Assembly (NCBI GenBank): GCA_022768185.1
Contig: JALEMS010000046.1
Location: forward strand, 1-35,235
Direction: 5' to 3'
Length of the DNA stretch: 35,235 bases
DNA from: Clostridiales bacterium
GTDB lineage: Bacteria > Bacillota > Clostridia > Oscillospirales > Oscillospiraceae
A program made the translations under genes and the position numbers. The notes below the pieces were generated by a model. The model had not been told where the DNA came from. It did no database searches and saw nothing but the letters and a program-made list of their open reading frames with translations. This document shows positions 23,394 through 30,203 of the stretch, piece by piece. Position 1 is the first letter of the stretch, and every line of letters begins with the position of its first letter.

Positions 23394-23498
23394 AGTCGCC
23401 TCCACAGGCCGCACAGAAGCCCGGCCCATCCGCTCCCGGGGCCGCGTTTTCTGCCGCTTTCCCGGGAAAATCCATTAAAAAACAATACTTATTTTGTT

Positions 23499-23527
23499 AT
23501 TATACCCCACCGGCGTGCGTTATTCAA
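23499..23527 (-). promoter_or_regulatory. Promoter of the ybaK-uvrA run
   Basis: On the minus strand there is TTGAAT (23527-23522), a 17-base spacer and TATAAT (23504-23499). The leader is about 100 bases. It diverges from the tRNA-Ser promoter. Confidence 0.78.
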
Positions 23528-23580
23528 TAAGTCGTCCGCTCTTTCTTTGCAAAAATTTCCCGTCGTACAGCGGAAAACCG

Positions 23581-23609
23581 TTGACAAGCGGAGCCCGGTG
23601 TGCTAAGAT
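23581..23609 (+). promoter_or_regulatory. Promoter of tRNA-Ser(GCT)
   Basis: TTGACA (23581-23586), a 17-base spacer and TAAGAT (23604-23609), placed about 17 bases before the tRNA. Confidence 0.85.
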
Positions 23610-23626
23610 ATCAAAGCAATCGGCTT

Positions 23627-23718
23627 GGAGAAGTACCCAAGAGGCCGAAGGGGCTCCCCTGCTAAGGGAGTAGCCGGTGTTGAGCCGGGCTCGGGTTCAA
23701 ATCCCGACTTCTCCGCCA
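23627..23718 (+). tRNA. tRNA-Ser (GCT)
   Basis: A class II tRNA with acceptor GGAGAAG, anticodon loop CTGCTAA (GCT), a long variable arm, T-loop TTCAAAT, discriminator G and encoded CCA. It reads AGC/AGU codons. Confidence 0.96.
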
Positions 23719-23721
23719 GCC

Positions 23722-23754
23722 AAAGCGCCCCATGTTTTTGGGGCGCTTTTGTTT
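23722..23754 (+). terminator. Terminator between the two tRNA-Ser genes
   Basis: A 10-bp perfect stem (AAAGCGCCCC at 23722-23731 with 23740-23749) is followed by T, G and TTT. It should end or attenuate transcription before the second tRNA, which has no obvious promoter of its own. Confidence 0.8.
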
Positions 23755-23762
23755 ATGAATAC

Positions 23763-23851
23763 GGAGAGATGTCCGAGTGGTTTAAGGAGCCGGTCTTGAA
23801 AACCGGTGACCCGGCAACGGGCCGTGGGTTCGAATCCCACTCTCTCCGCCA
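23763..23851 (+). tRNA. tRNA-Ser (TGA)
   Basis: A class II tRNA with acceptor GGAGAGA, anticodon loop CTTGAAA (TGA), a long variable arm, T-loop TTCGAAT, discriminator G and encoded CCA. It reads UCN codons. Confidence 0.96.
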
Positions 23852-23857
23852 AAACAG

Positions 23858-23893
23858 GAAAACCCGCAACCGAACAGAGTTGCGGGTTTTCCA
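23858..23893 (+). terminator. Terminator after the tRNA-Ser genes
   Basis: A 13-bp stem (23858-23870 with 23879-23891) contains GGGTTTT at its 3' foot. Beyond it, 23894-24066 shows no convincing gene or RNA. Confidence 0.82.
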
Positions 23894-24066
23894 TGCATTT
23901 TTGCAGGCGTTTTCCTACCGAACGCTCCATCGCAGCAGTTGCTGATACACGCGGTTCTTTATTGGTGCGCTCCGGTGCGCGCTCCAGCGCCTTGAGTGAT
24001 AAAGCTCCCGTTTATCCCCCGGTATCAATTCTCCTTTGCTGAACGCAGCGCGCACCCCCGGCATAC

Positions 24067-24102
24067 AAAAATCCTGCAGCCACAGAGGGCCGCAGGATTT
24101 TT
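24067..24102. terminator. Terminator after the DegV gene
   Basis: An 11-bp stem (24067-24077 with 24092-24102) has A/T runs on both feet. On the minus strand it gives GCAGGATTTTT, placed about 48 bases after the DegV stop. Confidence 0.88.
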
Positions 24103-24149
24103 CGCTTCTTCTCATTCCTTCATGCATTTCGCGCCTACTCAGGCGCGGA

Positions 24150-25055
24150 TTATTCGTTCGATTCCATCTTCGGCCGTTCGTCGCCGTGGAAGAACACCGC
24201 CACGGTACCCGGTCCGCAGTGTGCGGCAATGATGGTCCCGATCTCAAAGATGCGCACCCTGCCCGCCAGCCGTGGGAAACGCGCCTCAACGCCATCCCGC
24301 AGACGCTCTGCATCCTCCGGACAGTTGGAATGGCAAATAAAGCACTTATCATCATACTGCGTGCCGTTCTGCGCGTGCTGCGCCATAACGTCCAGCGTGC
24401 GCTCTACCGCCCTGCGCTTACCGCGCACCTTATCGTAGGCAATGATACGTCCGGCATCGTTGAGTCGCATGATGGGACACAGATTCAAAATCGCGCCGAC
24501 AGCCGCTGCCGCACCGGAAATGCGGCCGCTGCGGCGGTAATGCGTCAGGTCGGTGGAGAAAAATTGATGGTGTACGGTTTTGCGATTCTCCAGCAGCCAT
24601 TGTTCGGTCTCCTGCAGGCTGCACCCCCGGTCGCGCAGGTCGGCTGCAGAATCGACCAGCATGCCGTAGCCCGACGAGCTGCACAGCGAGTCGACCACAA
24701 CAAGCCGTCGCTCCGGATATTTTTCCCGGACAAGCTTTGCCGCAGCCTGCGCGTTGAACACCGAGCCGGACTGCCCGGACGTGAAGGCCACGTGCAGCAG
24801 GTCGCCCTTCTGCAGCTGCCGCTCAAAAAATTCCGCATACGCGCCGATGCTCAGGCCGGCTGTTTTCGGCTGCTTTCCCGACGCGAGCAGACGGTAAAAC
24901 TGCGGCAGCGCCTCCGGATTGCGCCCCATGTCGTCGACATATTCCACGTCGTCGACGGTATATGTGTAAAACAGAATGGGGATATTTCGTTGTTCCAAAT
25001 AAGTGTACGGCAGGTCGACGGTAGAGCAGCAGCTGAGTGTGAAATCAGATTGCAT
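24150..25055 (-). CDS. DegV family fatty-acid-binding protein
   Basis: This 301-residue protein has DegV features: an N-terminal STVDLPYTYL strand-turn (family motif of the S/TxDL type), the FTSGQSGSVFNAQAAA lipid-head binding loop near 91-106, VVDSLCSSSGYGMLVDSA near 119-136, and THYRRSGRISGAAAAVGAILNL near 170-191. DegV/FakB proteins bind a fatty acid and present it to the FakA kinase for phospholipid synthesis. FakA is not in the window. The ATG at 25055 has GGAGGTGT upstream. It lies 78 bases after nfnB on the same strand, with no sense-strand terminator between them. Confidence 0.92.
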   Translation of the reverse strand: MQSDFTLSCCSTVDLPYTYLEQRNIPILFYTYTVDDVEYVDDMGRNPEALPQFYRLLASGKQPKTAGLSIGAYAEFFERQLQKGDLLHVAFTSGQSGSVFNAQAAAKLVREKYPERRLVVVDSLCSSSGYGMLVDSAADLRDRGCSLQETEQWLLENRKTVHHQFFSTDLTHYRRSGRISGAAAAVGAILNLCPIMRLNDAGRIIAYDKVRGKRRAVERTLDVMAQHAQNGTQYDDKCFICHSNCPEDAERLRDGVEARFPRLAGRVRIFEIGTIIAAHCGPGTVAVFFHGDERPKMESNE

Positions 25056-25101
25056 GATACACCTCCGAGCATTCGTTCAGCAAATTTTTCCCAATATACC
25101 C

Positions 25102-25132
25102 GCGCCGTTCCCCCTTCGGCGCAGCTTTTTTT
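25102..25132 (+). terminator. Plus-strand terminator-like hairpin in the nfnB-degV gap
   Basis: A GCGCCG/CGGCGC stem (25102-25107 with 25117-25122) is followed on the plus strand by seven Ts (25126-25132). No plus-strand gene lies nearby, so its role is unclear. On the minus strand the hairpin forms but lacks a U-run. Confidence 0.5.
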
Positions 25133-25133
25133 G

Positions 25134-26525
25134 TCAGGCTCTCTGCAGGTAAGCTTCGATGGCCGCAGCCGCGCGCTTTCCCGCGCCCATGGCCAGAATG
25201 ACAGTGGCAGAACCGGTGACCGCGTCGCCTCCGGCAAATACGCCGGCGCGCGTGGTCTCGTTGCTGTCGTCAACAATGAGGCAGCCCTTCGCATTGGCGG
25301 ACAGTCCCTGCGTCGTCATGCGCAGCAGCGGGTTGGGCGTGGTGCCGATGGCGTCGATGACAGCGTCGACCTCCAGCAGGAAATTCTCTCCCTCCACCGC
25401 AACAGGCGCACGGCGACCGCTGGCGTCCGGCTCGCCCAGTTCCATACGGGCGCACGCAAGCGCGCAGACATGCCCGGCCTCGTCGCCGTGCACGGCGACG
25501 GGATTGCTCAGAAACCGGAAGGCGATCTGCTCCTCCTCGGCGTGGTGCACCTCCTCGGCGCGGGCCGGAAGCTCCTGCCGGCTGCGGCGGTAGACAATCG
25601 TAACCTCCTCGGCCCCCAGACGCTTGGCGCAGCGCGCCGCGTCCATGGCCACATTACCGCCGCCGATGACGGCCACGCGGCGGTGGCGCTTAACGGGCGT
25701 ATCGTAATCGTCGCGGTAGGCCTTCATGAGGTTGACACGCGTAAGGTATTCGTTGGCCGAATAGACGCCAAGCAGGTTTTCGCCCGGGATGCCGAGAAAC
25801 CGCGGCAGGCCCGCGCCGGAGCCGATGAACACGGCCTCAAAGCCGTCTTCAAACAGCTCGTCAATGCTGACGGCGCGGCCGATCACCGCGTTGGTGACAA
25901 TCTTCACACCGGAGCGCTCCAGCCGCTCGATCTCCTGCGCCACAATGGACTTGGGCAGACGGAACTCCGGGATGCCGTACACCAGCACGCCGCCGGCCTT
26001 ATGGAACGCCTCGAACACCGTCACGTCATAGCCTTTGCGCGCCAGATCGCCCGCACAGGTCAGTCCGGCAGGGCCGGAGCCGACGACAGCCACGCGGCGG
26101 CCGTTTCCCGCGGGCGCCTCCTGCGCGCCGTCGGACGGGCAGTTTGCCGCATGCCAGTCTGCGGCAAAGCGCTCCAGCCGGCCGATGGCGACCGGCTCGC
26201 CGCGGATGCCGCGCACGCAGTGCGCCTCGCACTGTGATTCCTGCGGACAGACGCGGCCGCATACGGCGGGCAGCGCGTTGGTCTGTACGATCTCGGAAAA
26301 CGCCTCGCCGAACGCGCCCTCCGCAATTTTCCCGATGAAGGCCGGGATGTGTACCTGCACAGGGCAGCCCTGCATGCACGGAGCATTTTTGCAGTTGAGG
26401 CAGCGGGCTGCTTCAGCCTGCGCGATCTCCGCAGTGTATCCGAGGGCGACCTCGTCGAAATTTTGATTGCGGAGCAGCGGCTCCTGCTCCGGCATCGGAT
26501 GTCTGGTCGGACGCATATCAGCCAT
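25134..26525 (-). CDS. nfnB: NfnB, FAD subunit of ferredoxin-dependent transhydrogenase (GltD-like)
   Basis: This 463-residue protein of the glutamate-synthase small-subunit type has N-terminal 4Fe-4S cysteines (CLNCKNAPCMQGCPV near 42-56; CGRVCPQESQCEAHC near 89-103). An FAD-binding VVGSGPAGLTCAGDLARKG near 148-166 and an NAD(P)-binding VIGGGNVAMDAAR near 278-290 follow. The end FAGGDAVTGSATVILAMGAGKRAA is typical of the family. Because nfnA lies directly upstream, this is most likely NfnB of the electron-bifurcating NADH-dependent ferredoxin:NADP+ oxidoreductase, rather than a glutamate synthase subunit; no large GltB is present. The ATG at 26525 overlaps the nfnA stop by 8 bases. Confidence 0.92.
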   Translation of the reverse strand: MADMRPTRHPMPEQEPLLRNQNFDEVALGYTAEIAQAEAARCLNCKNAPCMQGCPVQVHIPAFIGKIAEGAFGEAFSEIVQTNALPAVCGRVCPQESQCEAHCVRGIRGEPVAIGRLERFAADWHAANCPSDGAQEAPAGNGRRVAVVGSGPAGLTCAGDLARKGYDVTVFEAFHKAGGVLVYGIPEFRLPKSIVAQEIERLERSGVKIVTNAVIGRAVSIDELFEDGFEAVFIGSGAGLPRFLGIPGENLLGVYSANEYLTRVNLMKAYRDDYDTPVKRHRRVAVIGGGNVAMDAARCAKRLGAEEVTIVYRRSRQELPARAEEVHHAEEEQIAFRFLSNPVAVHGDEAGHVCALACARMELGEPDASGRRAPVAVEGENFLLEVDAVIDAIGTTPNPLLRMTTQGLSANAKGCLIVDDSNETTRAGVFAGGDAVTGSATVILAMGAGKRAAAAIEAYLQRA

Positions 26526-27372
26526 GGCTTCTCACCCCTCCCGTAATGCGGCAGACATGGCCCGCCGCTTCCTTTTCCTCTTCCTTATAAAATGCATTGC
26601 GCTTGAGCAGTTCATCCCAGTCGACCAGCTGCCCGTCGAAATCCGGGCCGTCGACGCAGGCAAACTTCGTCTCGCCGCCAACGGTCACGCGACAGCCGCC
26701 GCACATGCCGGTGCCGTCGATCATGATGGGGTTGAGTGAAACGACGGTGCGGATGCCGTAGGGCTTTGTGGCCTGGCACACGAATTTCATCATGATGGTC
26801 GGGCCGATGGCGATGACCTCGTCATATTGCACGCCGGACTCGATGAGCGCCTTGAGCTTGTCCGTGGTGAAGCCCTTCTCTCCGTAGGAGCCGTCGTCGG
26901 TCGTGATATAGAGGTTGGTGCAGTTGGCGCGCATCTCGTCCTCCAGGATGATGATGTCCTTTGAGCGGAAGCCCGCGATCATGTCCACCTCGATCCCCTC
27001 ATCGTGCAGCCCCTTCGCCACGGGGTATGCAATGGCACAGCCGACGCCGCCGCCGATCACCGCCACATGGTGCAGCCCCTCCATATCCGTAGGCTTTCCG
27101 AGCGGGCCGACGACGTCGGCGATGCAGTCCCCGGCCTCCAGCAGATTGAGCATCTGCGTGCTTTTGCCTGCCGGCTGATAGTTGATGTCGATGGTACCCT
27201 TTTCGCGGTCGAAGCCCGCGATGGTGAGCGGGAAGCGCTCGCCGTATTCATCCAGCCGCAGGATCACGAACTGACCGGGCCGGCATTTTCTTGCCACCAG
27301 CGGGGCTGCAATGGTCATCTGCAGCGTGGTTCCAGCTGCGTTGAGCGCACGCTTTTGAACGATCTGAAACAT
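26518..27372 (-). CDS. nfnA: NfnA, FAD/2Fe-2S subunit of ferredoxin-dependent transhydrogenase
   Basis: This 284-residue protein of the ferredoxin-NADP reductase fold has PGQFVILRLDEYGERFPLTIAGFD near 33-56, the nucleotide-binding GGGVGCAIAYPVAKGL near 107-122, and a C-terminal 2Fe-2S motif with MCGGCRVTV and FACVDGPDFDG. Together with NfnB it couples NADH and ferredoxin oxidation to NADPH formation in anaerobes. The start at 27372 (MFQIVQKRALNAAG) is chosen because AGGGAGAG lies upstream and homologues begin here; the longer frame to 27483 would cover the promoter. A hairpin (27390-27396 with 27403-27409) lies in the leader just before the ribosome binding site. Confidence 0.92.
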   Translation of the reverse strand: MFQIVQKRALNAAGTTLQMTIAAPLVARKCRPGQFVILRLDEYGERFPLTIAGFDREKGTIDINYQPAGKSTQMLNLLEAGDCIADVVGPLGKPTDMEGLHHVAVIGGGVGCAIAYPVAKGLHDEGIEVDMIAGFRSKDIIILEDEMRANCTNLYITTDDGSYGEKGFTTDKLKALIESGVQYDEVIAIGPTIMMKFVCQATKPYGIRTVVSLNPIMIDGTGMCGGCRVTVGGETKFACVDGPDFDGQLVDWDELLKRNAFYKEEEKEAAGHVCRITGGVRSHG

Positions 27373-27481
27373 AGCTTTCTCTCCCTGTGCCGGCAGCTTT
27401 TCCTGCCGGTTTATCTCGCCTGTCCCTCTTTTTCCGCACAGCCGCAAAAAAGCAAACAGGAGCATAATGAATGCTGTCTTC

Positions 27482-27510
27482 ATTATACTCCCGTTTCCGA
27501 AAATGCGGAA
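27482..27510 (-). promoter_or_regulatory. Candidate nfnAB promoter with dyad
   Basis: A perfect TATAAT (27487-27482, minus strand) has no good -35 at 17 bases. Instead a dyad TTCCG-N6-CGGAA (27495-27510) covers the -35 position. A TTGACA at 27524-27519 is 31 bases away, too far. The arrangement suggests a regulated promoter; the regulator is unknown. Confidence 0.5.
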
Positions 27511-27542
27511 CCCTAAATTGTCAAATGAATAACAATATTTTT

Positions 27543-28913
27543 TCAGAGCTCCCCCATGAGTAATTGTACGATCTCACAGAAGCGTTCGCCGTGCGAGGCC
27601 TTGACAAGGATGTAATCCCCATCCCGCAGCAGCTGCGGCAGCGCCGAAAACAGCGCCTGCTTATCCGGGAAATACCAGGCCTGCCCCGGGCTGACGGAAA
27701 CCGCGCCGGCATAGATCTGCTCGGCGCACGTGCCGCAGGCGATGATGACGTCGATGCCCTGGGCGGCGGCAAATTCGCCCAGCTGCCGGTGCAGCGCGGC
27801 GCTCTGCTCGCCCAGCTCCAGCATGTCGCCGAGGATGCACACACGCCGGCCCGGCAGCGTTGCCAGCGACGAGAGGGCCGCCCGGGCGGAGCTTGGGTTG
27901 GAGTTATAGCAGTCGTCCAGCACCGTCCAGCGCGCCGCGCGGCACACGCCGCCGCGGCTGCCCACCGGTGCATACGCGGCGATGCCTGCCGCAATCTCCG
28001 CATCGCTCAGGCCCATATGAAGCCCCACCGCAGCCGCGGCCAGCGCCGCGTACACCAGATGTGCGCCCCACGCGGCAATGCGCACCGGAATGCGCCGCTC
28101 TCCCGCCACAATGCTGCAGGTCATGCCATCCGTGCCGCAGCTGCGCACGTCCAGTGCACGCACGTCGCAGCCCTCGCCCAGGCCGAAGCGGATCAGCGGC
28201 TGACGGCACTCGAGCGCGGCCAGATATTCGTCGTCGCCGTTGATGAACACCGGCGCGTCCTCCGCCATGCCCGCAAGCATCTCGGTCTTGGCACGCAGAA
28301 CGCCGGCGCGGTCGTGCAGAAACTCGAGGTGTGACCAGCCGATCACCGTATACACCGCCATGGTCGGCTGCGCCATCCGCGCCAGCCGCGTCATCTCGCC
28401 GAAGCCGGAGATGCCCATCTCCACCACAGCCGCCTCATGCTCCGGTCGCAGCCGGAACAGCGTGAACGGCACGCCAAGCTCGTTATTGAAGTTTTTTTCC
28501 GTCTTGAGCACGCGCAGCCGCTGCGACAGGACCGAGGCGATCATCTCCTTTGCGGTCGTCTTGCCCACACTGCCCGTCACGCCGACAACCGGCAGGTCGA
28601 ACTGCGCCCGGTAGAACGCCGCGATGTCCTGCAGCGCCGCCTCCGTCGAAGGAACCACAACAGCGGGAACGGACGGATCGTCCGGTCTCCGCTGGCACAG
28701 CACGGCCAGCGCGCCCTGGGCCATGGCCGCCGGAATATAATCATGTCCGTCGACCCGGCTGCCGGCGATGGCTGCAAACAGGCAGCCCTCTCCCGCGCAG
28801 CGGCTGTCTGTTGTAAGAAACGTAATCTCACGCTGCAGCAGCGCCGGTTCATCCGGCCCGCAGTACACGCCGCCGCAGGCAGCCGCCGCGCTTGCAATGG
28901 TCAGATGTTTCAT
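27543..28913 (-). CDS. murF: UDP-MurNAc-tripeptide-D-Ala-D-Ala ligase
   Basis: This 456-residue Mur ligase has the N-terminal substrate domain, the ATP loop GVTGSVGKTTAKEMIASVL (111-129), the NFNNELGVPFTLF segment near 142-154, EMGISGFGEMTRLA near 166-179, and the C-terminal VLDDCYNSNPSSARAAL near 332-348. MurF adds D-Ala-D-Ala to the UDP-MurNAc-tripeptide in the cytoplasm. The ATG at 28913 makes an ATGA overlap with the ddl stop, so the maker and the user of D-Ala-D-Ala are translationally coupled. No clear terminator follows. Confidence 0.95.
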   Translation of the reverse strand: MKHLTIASAAAACGGVYCGPDEPALLQREITFLTTDSRCAGEGCLFAAIAGSRVDGHDYIPAAMAQGALAVLCQRRPDDPSVPAVVVPSTEAALQDIAAFYRAQFDLPVVGVTGSVGKTTAKEMIASVLSQRLRVLKTEKNFNNELGVPFTLFRLRPEHEAAVVEMGISGFGEMTRLARMAQPTMAVYTVIGWSHLEFLHDRAGVLRAKTEMLAGMAEDAPVFINGDDEYLAALECRQPLIRFGLGEGCDVRALDVRSCGTDGMTCSIVAGERRIPVRIAAWGAHLVYAALAAAAVGLHMGLSDAEIAAGIAAYAPVGSRGGVCRAARWTVLDDCYNSNPSSARAALSSLATLPGRRVCILGDMLELGEQSAALHRQLGEFAAAQGIDVIIACGTCAEQIYAGAVSVSPGQAWYFPDKQALFSALPQLLRDGDYILVKASHGERFCEIVQLLMGEL

Positions 28914-29956
28914 GCCGTCTGGCCCTCATACCGTTTCAGGGATGCGGCAATGATCTGCTCGCACAGCGCGGCATAATCATAGCCCTGCGCACGCGCCATC
29001 TGTGGGATGAGGCTGGTAGGCGTCATGCCGGGCAGGGTATTGGCCTCGAGGCAGTAGAATGTGCCGTCGGCGTCCATGATGTAGTCGCAGCGGCAGTAGA
29101 CGTCCACATGCAGCGCCTCCATGGTCGCCTCGGCCAGACGCTGCAGGCGCTGGGTGTCCTCCTCGGACAGCGGCGCGGGGCAGACCTCCTGCGTCAGCCC
29201 GGCCTGATACTTGTTTTTGTAATCATAAAAACCGCTCTTGGGGATGATCTCGATGGCAGGCATGGCCCTGCCGTCCATCAGGCCGACGGTGAACTCCCGT
29301 CCGGCGATGTACCGCTCCACCAGCACGCTGTTTTCATACTCAAAGGCCATGTCCAGCGCCGCCAGAAATGCCTCGCGGCTGTGCACGATCGACACGCCGA
29401 CGGACGAGCCGCCCGAGCAGGGCTTGACGACACAGGGATACCCCACCGTGTTCTCGCGCGGGTCGTCCCGGTGCAGCAGCATGCCCGGCGGCGTGGCGAT
29501 GCCGGCCGCGGTGAGCATGATCTTCGTCAGCTCCTTGTCCATGGCGATGGCGCTGCCGAGATAGCCGCTGCCGGTGTATTTCACACCGGCCAGGTCCAGC
29601 GCAGCCTGCAGCTTGCCGTTTTCGCCCTCCTCGCCGTGCAGGGCAAGAAATGCGATGTCCGCCAGCCGGCACAGCTCGATGACGTTCGGCCCGATCAGGG
29701 AACCGCCGCGCGCCTGCCGGATGCGGCACAGCTCATGCAGATCCGGGGCCTGCTCGCCGACGCGCCAGTGCAGATCCTCCTGCGGCTGGTCGAATACCGC
29801 GCGGCCGGCGCCGAGATCGCCCTCGAAGCCAAAAAACAGATCCACCAGCAGCACCCGATGGCCTCTGCTGCGCAGCGCACGCGCAGCGTCCGTACCGCTG
29901 GAGATGGAAACATCCCGCTCGTTTGACAGTCCTCCGCAAAGCACGACAATATCCAT
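28910..29956 (-). CDS. ddl: D-alanine--D-alanine ligase
   Basis: This 348-residue ATP-grasp enzyme starts MDIVVLCGGLSNERDVSISSG. It has LALHGEEGENGKLQAALDL, YTGSGYLGSAIAMDKELTK, PCVVKPCSGGSSVGVSIV, the omega-loop region FYDYKNKY and the C-terminal EANTLPGMTPTSLIPQMAR. The FYDYxxKY segment is typical of D-Ala-D-Ala rather than D-Ala-D-Lac ligases, so no vancomycin-type change is suggested. The ATG at 29956 has AGGAGG 6 bases upstream; the longer frame to 30034 lacks family residues. The leader carries two GC-rich hairpins (29980-29998 and 30001-30020). Confidence 0.95.
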   Translation of the reverse strand: MDIVVLCGGLSNERDVSISSGTDAARALRSRGHRVLLVDLFFGFEGDLGAGRAVFDQPQEDLHWRVGEQAPDLHELCRIRQARGGSLIGPNVIELCRLADIAFLALHGEEGENGKLQAALDLAGVKYTGSGYLGSAIAMDKELTKIMLTAAGIATPPGMLLHRDDPRENTVGYPCVVKPCSGGSSVGVSIVHSREAFLAALDMAFEYENSVLVERYIAGREFTVGLMDGRAMPAIEIIPKSGFYDYKNKYQAGLTQEVCPAPLSEEDTQRLQRLAEATMEALHVDVYCRCDYIMDADGTFYCLEANTLPGMTPTSLIPQMARAQGYDYAALCEQIIAASLKRYEGQTA

Positions 29957-30047
29957 AGAAAGCCTCCTAACCAACTGCCCCTGCGCGGAGTGCGCAGGCA
30001 GGCCGCCCGCATGCGCGGCCATCGAATTTCCCAATACATGTTAAAAT

Positions 30048-30076
30048 ATTATAGCACGCGCTTTCTCCGGAGGCAA
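30048..30076 (-). promoter_or_regulatory. Promoter of ddl-murF
   Basis: On the minus strand there is TTGCCT (30076-30071), a 17-base spacer and TATAAT (30053-30048). The leader to the ddl start codon is about 85 bases. Confidence 0.72.
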
Positions 30077-30126
30077 ACGCTATTTGCCGAAAATTTCCCG
30101 CAGATTTGCATGCCCCGGACATAAGG

Positions 30127-30158
30127 AAAAACGTCCCGCCGCAGTGCGGCGGGACGTT
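30127..30158 (-). terminator. Terminator of the SLH surface-protein gene
   Basis: Near-perfect arms (30130-30143 with 30145-30158) form a GC-rich hairpin. On the minus strand it ends in TTTTT, about 45 bases after the stop of the surface-protein gene. Confidence 0.88.
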
Positions 30159-30203
30159 CGGGTTTGTCAGAGCCGGGCAGACGGCCGAAGCCGTGCGCCG
30201 TGC

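Noticed and set aside
23915..24355. Minus-strand frame overlapping the end of degV
   Set aside because: It crosses a terminator and the degV coding region in another frame and has no motif or ribosome binding site.
25134..26525. GltD, small subunit of glutamate synthase
   Set aside because: No large GltB subunit is present and the partner gene is nfnA-like, so the NfnB role fits better.
27519..27524. TTGACA as the -35 of nfnA
   Set aside because: It is 31 bases from the TATAAT, far outside the 16-19 base range.
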